Counted from the stretch's first letter, positions 12,301 to 23,540 are shown. The stretch: 64,000 nt of DNA from Gentiana macrophylla (GCA_026214975.1 CM047810.1:97914316-97978315), one strand, 5' to 3'. A program made the numbers and translations. The notes: a model not told the origin generated them from the sequence alone.

Positions 12301-12504
12301 TAGATGGACCGCAACGCTTTGATCCTAAAGATCGCCTCGGTCGACAACCAAATCGATCAATGTACCAAGTCTAGTGCTTGGAGGGTACGACATTGAGGAA
12401 TATATCTCATCCGCTTTTAGAGCAAGTGGGAGAGTGTTGTGAATAAGATGAGAAAGGGTGTGCTCTAAAAACAATCATTACTTGTCATTTCGCAAGTGGG
12501 AGAT
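9361..12504 (+). mobile_element. decayed internal region of a long-LTR Ty1/copia element
   Basis: No long open frame remains. The 3' part is recognisable as copia RNase H: SGSVFTHCDGAIVW near 12040-12075, a disrupted CENNEEIA block near 12215-12235 and QRSKHIER at 12267-12290, followed by a DN-type motif. It ends with AAGTGGGAGATTG (12494-12506), the copia polypurine tract and LTR start. The 5' part (9361-11900) has no motif I can name; its left border with the minus-strand copia fragment is near 9360. The body carries six GTGGGAG motifs and several AGGGGTGATTCCC motifs, noted separately. Confidence 0.6.
12030..12430 (+). pseudogene. degraded copia RNase H
   Basis: Sense reads GSVFTHCDGAIVWRN, a gap with stops, ISL-CENNEEIA, LSHYQRSKHIER, then DPKDRLGRQPNRSMYQV-like text. 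The order matches copia RNase H (catalytic Asp in a CDNN/CENN-type block, then RSKHIE, then the final DN-AD-TK motif). Catalytic residues are partly lost and stops occur in all frames. It fixes the orientation of the surrounding element as plus. Confidence 0.6.
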
Positions 12505-14217
12505 TGTTAGGTGTAGTCTCGAAAGACAATTTGTGTAATTGTTTTTATGACGTGAATTTATCTTACCTTATTACTTGCTTTGTGCTTGTAAGTAATACAC
12601 TCACAGCAAACCCTAAGTGTATCGGTATGTAACCGCTTAACTCGAGTGTATGGCATGCACGTGAGGATTGAGTTAGTGGTGATATACTTAAATCGTTAGT
12701 CCGTGGTGAACTTAATCGAGTTTAGGGTCTCTTGATTAAAACACCAATAATGCGCCTGAACACCTTAGGGTGTGATAGTCTTATCCGGACTGTCGGTAGA
12801 GGGGTACCTACGCGGGGCATTTATATATGATGGCATTCATATAGGATGGACCGATTTAATCTGAATTTCTCGGTATAATTCCGTAATCGAGGAATCTTAT
12901 TAAATCATTAGATGATCATATATGGATCAACCTTAATCTGAGGTGATCACGAGGATGCCGCTTGTCCCGGGTAGTGTTTGATGTGTTAGTTACGGTTCAC
13001 TTTAATATGTGTTCCAAGCCACTTCTCATTGGTACTATCTCCGGATGAGTGAGTAGTTCGATTTTCACAGACATGGAATCCATTCCTTCCTCATGGGAAG
13101 TAGAGAGACATCCCTTTATTTGTTAGCCCTAAGAAAGTGATCGATCCCGGAGTTCACATTTGACTAATTAGCTACTAGTCGATATGTGTGCTAATTGATC
13201 ATCGTGGGTTAATGGTAAATAAGGATAAGATATTCTGAGTCGGGTTCACGGAGACTTCCCACCGTAATGGACAATCTATGGAGGTTAATCCGTATGTAGT
13301 GATTATATCAATGGACGCTTATTCACTCATGGGTTGAGTATAAGTATATATCTATAATCGGTAGAGTTCAATTTCGGGTTTATGGTGGCGTAATCCCGAA
13401 TTAATAATTAATGTACTTATTCTCATTCGATGAATAATTAATTATTGGAGCTACTCTGGTTATAGGTCCATGGTCCCCGATGTGCTTCGTAATTCGGACT
13501 AATAATCTTGTTATTAGGGCCTCGATGATAATTAATTGGCTGAGCTAATTAATTGATATGCGAAATATTATTTAGTTGGGCTAAATAATATAATACACAT
13601 AAAAGACATTTTATATGGGCTTTTAACCCTAAAAGTGGCGCCTTTTATCATTTAATTATCACAAGAATTAATTTTTGTGATGTGGAAAATAAAAGATATT
13701 CTCATATATTGATTGGTTGGATGACTTGTTATTTCATTTCCTATTGGTCAATACATGTCACAATTAGTCATTAAGGAAAATATCTTTTATTTTGTTTAAT
13801 TAATTATTTATTTAATTAATTAATACTTGGAATAGAAGGATTTACTTCCTATAAAAGGAGAGTTATTCCAAGAAATTGACATTGAGAATTTTCACCACCA
13901 CTTTAAAAAGGAGAGGAAAATTAGTTTTCTTCTTGCAGGGTTTTGGAAGAAGAAAAAACTTGAGTTTTTCTTGGTGTTGCATATCAAGAGGCTGCCACAG
14001 ATCAAGAAGGGTGTCCACCAACCGCCGTTTGGAGAACACATCGGAAGATCAAGCGACTCTTCCGTTATTGGTAACATAATCTTAAACCCCTTGTAGTATT
14101 TATGTCCTTTAATTATGAATTGTGTCATATAAATCGTGATCCATCCACGCGCTGGCGTAGATCTAATTCGTTTAGATCTAAGAACTCGCATCGTTCATAC
14201 CGTTGCACTTAAAACCA
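12505..14217 (+). repeat. long copia LTR (3' LTR), about 1.7 kb
   Basis: Starts TGTTAGGTGTAGTC right after the polypurine tract AAGTGGGAGAT. A diverged homologue covers 52019-53590: shared landmarks are GAAAGACAATTTGTGTAATTG, GTAATACACT, GGGGCATTTATATATGAT and ATGGATTCCATTCCTTCC order, then a TATA box and a short transcribed part. TATAAAA at 13850-13856 is a likely promoter, followed by a leader with GAAGAAAAA-type purine blocks. The right end is set at ...TTGCACTTAAAACCA by eye and may be off by tens of bases. No second LTR of this copy is in the window. Confidence 0.7.
13850..13856 (+). promoter_or_regulatory. TATA box of the long copia LTR
   Basis: TATAAAA in CTTCCTATAAAAGGAG. The homologous LTR at 52019 has TATATAAAGAG at about 53379 in the equivalent position. 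Confidence 0.5.
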
Positions 14218-14229
14218 ATTAGTGTCAAG

Positions 14230-14538
14230 AAAAGCCGCTTACTTTATTTCTTATACATTAAGAGTGTGCGCAATCTGTCCCAACACCCTCAAGTGTTGGC
14301 AATATGTCCAACACTTGCACAATTTTTTTTTTTCAAGAGTGTGGGCAATCTACCCAACACCCTCCTCAGCCGCAAGCGTCTCCCAACACTTGCACAATTT
14401 TTTTTAATAATGTTCCAACCAGGGTTCGATCTCATGACCTCTGGTTCCGATACCATGACAAACTTTGATAAACCGTAATGTTCTGTTTTCATTCCATCAT
14501 CAATCATATATTTATACATCATAAGAGAAACCCTATCA
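14230..14538 (-). repeat. short repeat block plus TRIM-like LTR/PBS remnant
   Basis: 14268-14400 has two ~85-base direct copies of GTGTG-GCAATCT-CCAACACC ... CCAACACTTGCACAATTTT. To its right, on the minus strand, lies TGGTATCGGAACC (14455 down to 14443), like a copia primer-binding site for initiator tRNA-Met, directly preceded by an 83-base segment (14538-14456) that starts TGATAGGG and ends TTTGTCA and holds a GTATAAATA box. This is the structure of one very short LTR plus PBS, as in TRIM elements. The partner LTR was not found. Confidence 0.35.
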
Positions 14539-15221
14539 CCGTAAAATACTGACTATGTCCTTTTTCCACCACTTTATTGCATGTCCTCTTAGTAGTACTG
14601 CGTAGTGTGTACAGAGAACACTTGTATCGATTCACCTCTTCAAAGTCACTTGTTGATTCACATCCATTTGGTCAGATAATTTGAAATCGTAAATCCCATT
14701 TTATCAATAAGCCATGATGATGATGATGTATAGCATATCAAGAATTAAGGCGTCCATAAAATGAAATTGGGTCTGCATTTCCATGGATGGATACGCAGAG
14801 CAGAGCAAGGTCTATTTTCATTATTCAATAGTTTCAATTTCACTTTGATTTTCATTTTGCAACAGTTTTAGCTAGCACCTCCCCTATTCTGATAAAGCAC
14901 AGTTATTCACAACAAAACCTTACGGAGGTTTTTCAAAATTAGGGCTTTGCAGAAAATTGGAGGTTGGAATGGATTGAGATGCTGCGAGGAGCAGATGCAG
15001 CTTTCATTGTCTATCCGGTGATTCTAAAGCTAATTCCTCTCAGTTTCTCGGTTAATCTGTTCTATCTCTACTTCCTGTTGATTTTCATTTGTGAATAGCT
15101 CATGTTCACCAATTTATTACAACATTTTACTTCCTGACTTCTTCCCCGCCCTGTTCCTCCCTGATAGGCACCACTTTAAGCCATTCAAATCATTTGAACT
15201 CTGTAGAGGATTAACCTTCAC
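14539..15221 (+). promoter_or_regulatory. upstream region and transcribed leader of F-box gene G1
   Basis: 14539-14880 shows no gene. From about 14930 the sequence resembles the leaders of the other cluster members (AATTAGGGCT..., ATGCAGC..., CTAA TTCCTCTCAG..., GATTTTCATTTG...). A 39-codon upstream ORF runs from 14979 to 15098 (MLRGADAAFIVYP...). Long leader with upstream ATG(s) is a shared property of this family here. Confidence 0.5.
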
Positions 15222-17003
15222 ATGGAGCCAAGAAACTCCGAAAGAAATGTGGATAATTCTTCGGGGAGACGGAAAAACAACACTCTTGAATCAATTGATA
15301 GGATCAGCGCTTTACCCGACTCCATTCTGGGTGTTATTTTGTCTTTAATTCCCACAAAGAATGCTGTAGCCACCTCCACTCTTTCAAAAAGATGGAAATT
15401 CGCGTGGAGGACGGTCCATAATCTCGATTTCTATCTTGAGGATGAGGGTCTCAGGGTAGAACAGGTTGAAGATGAAAATAAGAAATTCGTCGAATTTGTT
15501 AGCCATGTTTTGCTTCACCATGATGCTGGAGTACTAAACAAGTTTCATTTGGTATGGACATCAAATTGTATTGAATCCCATGCCACTTCATGGATCAAAA
15601 CTGCAATTTCTAGAAATGTCCATGAGCTTTCTCTATCTCTTGATTGCTGTAATGGACCATTTGATTTGCCCATAAGCGTTTTTAGCTGTGACTCGCTACG
15701 ATCTTTGCAATTGAATGGATGGAGGATTTGTCTTTCTGCCCCAACTGTGTTTTGTCTTCCAAGACTTGAAATTCTACATCTTAATGGAGTTACTTTCCGG
15801 TCTGATGAAGCTTTTGAAAAAATTATAAGGGGATGTCCGGTGCTAAATTATCTGCATATATACATGGATGGGAATGAAGATGATTTCAGATTTATTATAT
15901 CTTCAACTTCCTTAAGACGTCTTGTCCTATCTTTGGGGTGTTATAAGTATGTGAAGTTAGAGGCTTCTTCACTTGAGCACCTCAAGCTATATAATAATGA
16001 ATCTGTGAATTTTGTGCAAAAAAAATTAAGTTCTCTTGTTGAAGCTGAATTCGGGATTTATTTGGATTACGATGAGGATCTCTCTCAAGTTGGTATTTTC
16101 AATTCAGTAGTTGATGCGGTTAGTGCTCTTGGTTGTGCAAAAATTCTAACTTTATCAGACGATGTTATGCTGGTAAGCTACCTTATCCTTTAGGAGCATT
16201 AATAAGTTGTATACAAATTATTACACTTATACTCTTCTGTTTTTGAACGTTGTTGCTTGCACTCGATAAAGGATTCAACGTGACATCTGATGATTGGCTC
16301 ATATGTTTTATTATTATTATTTTTTGTCCTTCTGTTGTTTGACATCATTTGAAATTTGAAGATAACATTATATTGAGGAAATACATAATCGATCTCTAAC
16401 ATTTAATATTCTCAGGCCCTTAGTTGTGCTACTATCAACTTATCGACCGATTTTAAGAGGTTGGTGAAATTGGAGACAAGAACTTATTGTTGTCATTGGA
16501 GCTCCTTACAAAATCTGATTCAAAGCTCAAACAATTTAGAACTTCTTACAATTGAAAAGGTTAGATAAAGGCAAATAGAAAGTGTGTGTTTTGTGTGTGT
16601 GTGGAGAGTGAGTATGCCTTTATGTCAAACTTTGACAAGTGGATGTGCTTTCTGTGATGCCAGGGTCAAACGAATCTTGATGAAAACGATCATGATCACT
16701 CAAACCGGACTACTCCGGTAGAAGTTCCGAGATGCTTGTCAACCAACTTAAAAGAAGGTTGTACTTGATGGTTATAATGGTTTTGAAGATGAACGTGAAA
16801 TGATATGCTATATGTTAAAGCATGGAAGTGTTCTTGAAGTTATGCAGATATCTTTCGACGGAGTCATAAACGGATCAATGTTTGAGCTGGTTCAAGAGAT
16901 ATGTGTGTATCCAAGACTGTCTGCTATTTGTGAAATCAAATTCTTTGGGTGGACATCAGAGGGAAAGGACAAGGTGTGTTGTACCATTCAGCCAGTTACA
17001 TGA
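15222..17003 (+). CDS. G1: F-box/LRR/FBD protein gene, frameshifted in the last exon
   Basis: Three exons by comparison with G6: 15222-16172 (317 codons), 16416-16559 (48 codons) and from 16664, all phase 0 with GT-AG borders. The ATG at 15222 lies about 20 codons before the F-box (IDRISALPDSILGVILSLIPTKNAVATSTLSKRWKFAW, residues ~25-62). LRR-type repeats follow (LRSLQLNGW, LPRLEILHLNGV, CPVLNYLHI, LRRLVLSLG, LEHLKLYN). F-box proteins of this class bind SKP1 and recruit substrates to an SCF ubiquitin ligase in nucleus or cytosol. In exon 3, an extra A in the run at 16750-16753 shifts the frame just after VPRCLSTNLK and gives a stop at 16766-16768; the correct FBD frame resumes at 16800-17003. 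Either a 377-aa protein lacking most of the FBD is made or the gene is dying. F-box identity is sure; functional status is not. Confidence 0.8.
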
Positions 17004-17667
17004 ACAACATTTCCTTTGCTGTTGTAAAATGAAGTGACTAATCCTAGCAACATTAATGTAGTATTTAAGTTTTTTTTCTTTTGCCAGTAATGTAAAGATC
17101 ATATTACACTTGTGATCTTTTTAGGACCATTGTGGGCTACACTTTTCACTACTCACTTTCTCACAATTAAAAAATAGTGTAGTGAAAGAGGTTTGACTAT
17201 TCGTAGAGTCGGTCCGGGATAATAGCAAAAAAAAAAGTGATGTAAAAACATTGGCTCGATCGTAACAATGATTAGCATTTTGCTTGCAAGTGATAGGGAT
17301 TCTATTTTTCTGAAAAATCTTCGGTGACCGCTCTTTCTTGTTCTCTACCGGTGCATAACAGAAGAGACATCAAATCTTAAGTGTATTGTATTCTTCTTCT
17401 TCTTTTTGTAAATATTCTTTATATTGATCAATCATGTTCGTTTGTTTTCTCGATTGAGTCTCTGAAGATCATGTACGTTTGTTTTCTTGATCAATCAGGA
17501 ATGTAGGTGGCAAACCAATGAAAATTCTAAAACGGACTTCCGATTCCCGTATCGACCGGGAATCGTCAATTATCCCAATCTGGATATCTTTGACTATGAT
17601 GCCGATTCACCTAGTTAATCAAGGCTTTTTTTTTTCTTGGTATCATCCTTTAGTAAGCCTTTAAGGA
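17004..17667. other. 3' flank of G1, no gene seen
   Basis: AT-rich flank with a TTTTTTTTCTTTT tract near 17070. No open frame, RNA gene or clear repeat recognised. Confidence 0.5.
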
Positions 17668-18075
17668 TTGATAATACTACTAAACAGCTTAAGCGACCCT
17701 TGGTTGCAAGAGGAACTTGATTTACTAGATTTGTTGCCACCTAGGGTGTGGCTACAAAGTGAAAATGGAACTGGATTTTGGGAAGCAATTGAAATTGAGG
17801 AGGCTTTACCTCCATATTGTGACTATTGTTGGCACATAGGACACCAAGAACATTTTTGCACAGTTAAATATCCAAATTTACACACTTACACTCTAAAGCC
17901 AGGTCCAAGCACACACAACGAATGCAAGCCAAATCGGCATTCTATGGGTATTGGATTGGATAATGATCAACAGAGAGCTGCAAGTAGCTCACTTGGACCG
18001 GCTGTTTCTAATACAGAAATGGAAATTGCATTAAATGCAAGACAAATGGGTAAGGAGATACATCAAGTTACTTGA
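17668..18075 (+). pseudogene. fragment with CX2CX4HX4C zinc knuckle, LINE/retroelement-like
   Basis: An open frame of 135 codons contains PRVWLQSENGTGFWEAIEIEE followed by CDYCWHIGHQEHFC (C-x2-C-x4-H-x4-C, near residues 52-65). This pairing of a short beta-rich stretch with a CCHC knuckle is typical of the DUF4283/zf-CCHC region of plant LINE ORF1 and other retroelement gag-like proteins. No upstream start, reverse transcriptase or element ends are visible, so it is a fragment. The C-terminal part is Asn/Ser-rich and unrecognised. Confidence 0.5.
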
Positions 18076-19126
18076 TCATGCCAAAACGATTGAGGAATGT
18101 GTCCTAAGATGCAGGGGGAGAAATTAATTAATGATGATTGAAAACAGAGTACAGCCGGAACATCACAACTAAAAATCTCCACCCCCTCAGCAGAAACCGA
18201 TCGAGCTTCATCGAAGAGTCGTCGTCATAGACTAATACGTCCACCATTCTAGTTGATTATGAAGTATCCTATTTACCTAATTAAGTTTTAAACAGTAATT
18301 TTATGGTGGTCCTGGTGCAAGTTTTTGGACCACCAAGTCAGCACTTTCAAAGGGATACATTGGTGGAAAGTTTTACAGGTAGGATTCCATTGGTGGAAGT
18401 TGAATTCCTATTAGTTCACCAAGTAGAATTTGGTCCTGGACCATAGTAAAATTTGTGTGTTTTAAAATAGTCCTCCGTAACATTAAACCATAGGCTGACT
18501 TAAGAATAATTTATTATTCAACTTGAAATAAAATAAAACAACTTTATTCATTTTCAACTAAGTAAATTCTCTTCTTAAACTTTTTATTCCCTCACAAACA
18601 TCAAATCTGCTTTATTCGACAATAAATTTTAACCAGCTCTAATCGAATCAAATCAATATATTTCAAACGCATCCTAAATATATTAAAAGTTTATACTGCA
18701 CCATAAAACATCTATGAACTTTCTATTTAAAGTGTTAAAATCTCAGTGGAGATTTCATGTTTGAGTCCCAGTGAGGACAAAAAAAAACATACGTGCGTAT
18801 AATTCGTATCCGTAAAAAAATATTAAAATCCAAAACTAAACAATCTAAATTTGAAGGAAAAAAAATTTGGCATTACCCTTGAGCAAAAGTTAGACTCTGC
18901 AGATATTACCGGACTGCAGAGTTAGTTGAGTCAGTTGATCTCGAATATTAAATAAAAGAAAAGAAAAATTATTTATAAGGTTAATAATTTTATAGTAATT
19001 AATTGGGTATGACTATTGGATGCCCCTTATAATTAAGGGGAAATTGTGATATGTCAAAAAAAAAAAAAAAAAAGATTTTAATATAAAGAATATATAAAAG
19101 CACGGTAAGAAAGAGAAAGAAAAAAA

Positions 19127-19157
<31 letters not shown>

Positions 19158-19463
19158 CCAAAATGAGAAAGGAGAAGAAAGTACGCGCAGCTTCTCTTCA
19201 GCTCAGCCTAAATTAGGGCTGCGATGGATGAAGATGACTGAGCAGATTACATTTCTTTATCCACCAGCATCATCAAGGAATTCTACACTTATTTCTTCTC
19301 TTCTATTCGATAATATCTTTCTATTACTTTAGGCTTGATTTTCATTTGCAAGAGCTCTGTTCACTTCAGTCGCCGCCCCCCTTTCCCTGTCTTGGTGCTT
19401 GATAATCACTGCTTTAATTTATTCAAATTAGCTGTATCAGATAGGATTTACTGGTTGCTAACG
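18076..19463 (+). other. intergenic region and leader of G2; small MITE-like hairpin and (AAAAC)n
   Basis: 18299-18445 forms a short inverted-repeat unit: TTTTATGGTGGTCC at one end and GGACCATAGTAAAA at the other, about 145 bases, MITE-sized. 19121-19158 is an AAAAC microsatellite. From about 19200 (AAATTAGGGCTGCGATGG) the sequence resembles the leaders of the other F-box copies, including GATTTTCATTTGCAAGAGCTC (about 19338-19358). No other gene is seen. Confidence 0.45.
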
Positions 19464-20345
19464 ATGGAGGTTAAAAAATCCAGAATAAACAACACCACTG
19501 ATTTGGTTATTGATAGGATCAGCTCTCTACCTGACTCGCTTTTGGGTCATATTCTGTCTTTTCTTCCCACAAATAAGGCTGTAGCAACCTCCATTCTTTC
19601 AAAAAGATGGAAATTTTATGGGTGACAGTCCATAACCTTGATTTCAATAACTATATGGAAGAAGAAATTATGGAATTTGTCCGATTTGTTAATAGAGTTT
19701 TGCTTCTCAATGATGTTGGATGGCTAAATAAGTTTACTTTAGCCTGCCGTGCTTCCTCTATTTCACCCCAAATCATTTCATGGATCAACACTGCAATTAC
19801 AAGAAATGTACATGAGCTCGATCTGTCTGTTGGAGATATTGATATGCCCACAAGTCTTTTCAGTTGCGAGTCACTACGATCTTTGGATTTGGATGGCTTC
19901 ATTTCTATTCATGACACTACTGCGGTTTGCCTTCCAAGACTTGAAAGTCTAAAAATTGATCGTGTTAGATTCGAGTCTGAAGAAACTTGTGAAAAACTTA
20001 TAAGCGGATGTCCAATACTACATTATCTGAAACTAGATATTGAAGATTATGATGGTGACGCTGAAGATGATATTACATGTATAATATCTTCAGCTTCTTT
20101 GAGACGTCTTGAGATATATTTTGTGGATGTAAGCAAACTGAAGCTAAAGGCTTCCTCACTTGAATATCTTAGTCTAACTGGTCGTATATCTGAGATTTTT
20201 TTTGGAAAAAAGTCTAAGTTCTCTGGTTGAAGCTTACTTTAGTATTGATTTGGTTGGACATGATTTCCCTAACAATTCAATCGTTGAAGCCGTTCGTGCA
20301 TTTGATTGTGCGGAATTTCTAACTTTATCAGCCGATGTTGTGAGG
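19464..20345 (+). pseudogene. G2: F-box/LRR pseudogene, exon 1 only
   Basis: The frame starts at ATG 19464 and includes a clean F-box ([36 protein letters not shown]). A one-base deletion near 19616 (AAATTTTATGG where relatives have AAATTTGTGTGG) ends this frame at 19625. LRR sense continues in another frame from 19607 to 20230 (LRSLDLDGF, LPRLESLKIDR, CPILHYLKL, LRRLEIYF, LEYLSLTG). A second shift near 20205 moves the last ~45 codons (NNSIVEAVRAFDCAEFLTLSAD). At the exon 1 end the splice donor is CT (20346-20347) instead of GT. Exons 2 and 3 are not found downstream; the intron text stops at about 20482. G3 at 32571 has exons 2-3 but no exon 1. Confidence 0.85.
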
Positions 20346-20495
20346 CTAAGCTACTCTGTACCGTAGAAGCGTTAATTTGTTGCATATCAATTTTATACAT
20401 CTACTCTTACGTTTGTGATTTTTGTTGCCTACTATGGAGTCTGGATAAATGAATCAACATGGCATTTGGTGATTACCTCATACTAGGCAGGCGTA

Positions 20496-20510
20496 CTGTG
20501 CGATGCACGG
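20496..20510 (-). other. hairpin near the proposed Helitron 3' terminus
   Basis: CTGTGC-GAT-GCACGG: six-base stem including one T-G pair, three-base loop, nine bases from CTAG at 20483-20486. Confidence 0.45.
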
Positions 20511-21010
20511 TGGGCCCTGTCATTTTGAAATATTACGATGTCGTCCGTTGGGCCGTTTTATCTGTGATGCAATGTATGTGAAGCGCTTGTTTTAGTTACA
20601 GTTACGTAGGTGATGAAATGAAATACAAGTTGGTTGCTAAGCTGATTGTTTTAGCTTTAATGTACACGCCAAAAGTCTTTATATATGTCATTACATACCT
20701 ATGCAAACATTTCTTACGCCTTGTTGAGGTAATTTTAGAGCCAAAAGCTCAAGATACTTTCTTCACCTTGCTTGAAGTTAATTTACAAGGTGCCATTGAA
20801 TGGCATGATACTTATGCGTATTGCAAAATGGGGTGGGGTAAAACATACATAATCTTTGCGATTATGTAGCAAAAGTTTATTATTTAGAGGGAAGTCTAGT
20901 CCGAATTACGCTGCTGGATTGGTTACACCTTTTCAGGTAATTCCAACTTCACTTTCTTCATTGTGTTGGACTCTATGGGATCGCGTGGTCTTTGGTCTTT
21001 CTTAGAGCAG
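20511..21010. other. no gene recognised
   Basis: An 83-codon plus-strand frame (20618-20869) and its complement show no domain I know. It lies between the hairpin and the RPA-like fragment and is probably non-coding Helitron sequence or a decayed exon. Confidence 0.3.
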
Positions 21011-21592
21011 TCAGGCTAGGGTGTTTCTTGTAGCAATATTCTTACTTTGTTTCCCTCTTCTTTGTCTGTAAAAGGTACAAAGACAATGCAGCTTGTTACT
21101 GTCATTTATTATATTAAAATGATCGCCGATAGTATGAATGCGGCATTTGTTACCTGGAGTGCCCCCAAATTCTTTCCTGCTGTCATTTTTCTCAGATGTC
21201 GATGTTGGATGTATCCCTGCTTCTATCCACTCTTGAACTGTGTACCTTGTTTTCTTGTCCGTGTACTTTCTGTTTGAGGCCCTAAATTCCACGATTAATT
21301 TTTTGGACCTCAGCCCCTCAATAGTCTTGGCCGGCAGATTTTTCATTCCCTTCAATATTTGTGTAAGAGAAGTCATTAACATGCTTACCTTTATTAGAAA
21401 CGCAGAATAGTTGGGCACATTATTGCCTACCTGGGGATCCGTTTCGTGCAACTTGTTAGCTGTCTGTTGCAAGAGTTTTTCTGCACACTTGTCAAACAGT
21501 GTTGTTGTTATATTTCCAGTAATGTCTTCAAGTTGTATCAGTCCGGGATAAGGAACGAAAAAGAATGACAGGGGCAAAACGCAGAATATCAC
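21011..21592 (-). pseudogene. RPA1-like OB-fold fragment
   Basis: A 193-codon frame contains QLEDITGNITTTLFDKCAEKLLQ (residues ~21-43), the signature of the RPA70/Rep-factor-A C-terminal OB fold: a D-TG-I-xT-x-FD-AEKL pattern. Such proteins bind single-stranded DNA; in plants RPA1-like ORFs also accompany Helitrons. The upstream residues (MIFCVLPLSFFFVPYPG) look like translated intron, so the true exon probably begins near GLIQLED. The zinc-binding part of a full RPA C-domain is not visible, and the C-terminal 60 residues look unrelated. I consider it a fragment of a Helitron-borne or captured RPA gene. Confidence 0.45.
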
Positions 21593-22670
21593 CCAAAAAG
21601 CAGAGCATTTGAATAAAAAAAAATCGAAAAGTAGATGATATATACATGATTCACAAGTAAAAATATGCTTATAATCGAGATAAGGTACGCACTTATGTCC
21701 AAGAAATAGAAAATAGTAAAGTAATGAATTTGTTATAAAGATGCATAGTCACATAATGAAGTTTCACCATATATCAGTAATAGAAGCCATAGAGGTAACA
21801 TGTACCATTTGCATATTTTAGAGGTAATTGTGAAAAAGGATCCAGGTTACCTTGTCATGGGCATCTTCAAGTCAATTATCTTCTTGGTAGATCCAAATGC
21901 ATTCTACAATCATTCCTTGCTCGTTCGACTTATTTCTCAAACTTTTTTCGTCTCATCAACTCTCTTTTCTAGTGATGTGGCAAAGGCCTGCATAAACATG
22001 CGTCATAACAATCAAATTATTGTTGTTGTGCTAAAATTTTTGATAGAAATTATAGGAGGGTAAAGTAAAACTATTGTACCAACAAAGAAAAAATAAAGCA
22101 CAATCTGTTTATAAATTTATACACTCATTTAGCTAATAACATTTTTACAGATGCAAATTGTTTCAAATATTTCTAAAAGCTGTACATTAATAGCCCCAAT
22201 AAGACAATCAACAAATACTACTACAAAATTTTGAGACAATACTGAAGAAAAAAGCCTTTTACTTCAACTTTTCATTAAAGATTTAGACAGAACAGAGATG
22301 CGGTACACAGAGATTGATCAGTTGAACGAACATTACTGCGAACAGAAGCAAAGCAGACTTTTTTAGCAGTCATACTCTTGACCAAAAACAGAGTAGAACT
22401 AAGACCAAACAACTTGCAATCTTGAACCAAAACCAAGCTATAAATAGGGCACAAAAAAATTAAGCTCGTCTCCTTATCAATTTGCTGTTTCATTTATCTC
22501 CTTTGCATGATAGGATTTAGCAGAAATTTTCTAATTGGATTGGGCAGCTGAAGTTAAGTTATGGAGATTACTTGTGAAGCTTGTTATGGAATATTGATTT
22601 AGTTAGTTTATGTAAAGTAAATATGTTCTTGTGATTAGTGATTTGTTTCCGTGTATAGATTAAGAAAGAA
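21593..22670. other. no confident gene
   Basis: AT-rich sequence with short frames on both strands (for example 21800-22063 plus, 22493-22275 minus), none with a recognisable motif. It may hold introns of the neighbouring fragments. Confidence 0.4.
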
Positions 22671-23450
22671 ATGGAAAATGATACAAATGATATCAGCATT
22701 TTGGATGGGAATTTGCTTTTGCAGCCTCGAAAACGGCTTTTTCCTGGCATGAGAAGACAAAATTTAGAGATGAATCTGTCGAATACGTCTTCTTTTGATA
22801 GTAATGGAAGTGAATTTGAAGCTAGACTGAACGATTTGGTTAACTCTTATTTAAGTAGCCCCACTAATATGTCAAATGAAGAGATTGTGAAAGCTTCGAG
22901 ATCAGCGGCGATAGAGAAATCGATGGTGGACAAGGCTGCAAGAGCTGTAGCAGAGGAGAAAGCTGCAAAAGCTGCTACAACAGTGGGTTGTGGCTGCTGC
23001 ACGGAGTGCGTTAGAATTGGTTGCATCTGTTAATGATGAAGATGATCATGATCAAGATAAGGACTCGAAAAAGAATAACATGCAGAAACAAGTAGCGATT
23101 CAGTCAATATATTGTAAGCATAACAGAGTTTATAGCTGCTGAACGGATGAAGAATTGGCCCGTAAATTTCATCAAGTCATCAATAGTTCTTCAAGAATTT
23201 CGAAGACCATTGAGTCTGGTGATCCCAAAAGCAAGAGGGCTCAAGTCAATGTAGGTACAGATGATGTAGATTGTGAAAGTTGCGTTACGGAGAAACCAAT
23301 GGAAATAAGAAACCTATTTCTCACCTTTTAAACAATGAGAGCAGAGAAGCAGAGAAGTCTCTCATGAAAGAAAAGGTTGACAGAGACGATAATCGAGCGT
23401 CGATAAAAGATGTTGCGGATTAAGCGTAAGATCTTGCCTCTAAGCATCTG
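22671..23450 (+). pseudogene. broken nuclear-protein gene fragment, TRF-like (TRFL)-like
   Basis: ATG at 22671 opens a 120-codon frame with an acidic/Ser-rich start, then an alanine-rich helix (KSMVDKAARAVAEEKAAKAA, residues ~83-102). One extra G at about 22985-22988 (GTGGGTTG) throws the frame into a Cys-rich run and a stop at 23031. Moving to the shifted frame restores a continuous sense: AARSALELVASVNDEDD, then after a stop near 23140 DEELARKFHQVINSS-RISK (23150-23205). The alanine-rich helix, ALELVAS and DEELAR-H--INSSPRISK-like order is what I remember from plant TRF-like telomere-repeat-binding proteins. No Myb/telobox domain is seen. Probably a captured host fragment; family call tentative. 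Confidence 0.4.
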
Positions 23451-23540
23451 TAATGTTAAGGATCTCGAATTAATTCCAACAACTCTAATACCTCGTATGA
23501 AGGATTAATCGAGACCCAATAAACATTGGACCAATCTATC

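Noticed and set aside
14418..14455. tRNA or SINE B-box (AGGGTTCGATCTC)
   Set aside because: No A box or cloverleaf; it sits where copia-type leaders usually have GTTCGA-like text after the primer site.
20618..20869. Small plus-strand membrane-protein-like frame
   Set aside because: The hydrophobic text reflects AT-rich DNA; no start context or relative.
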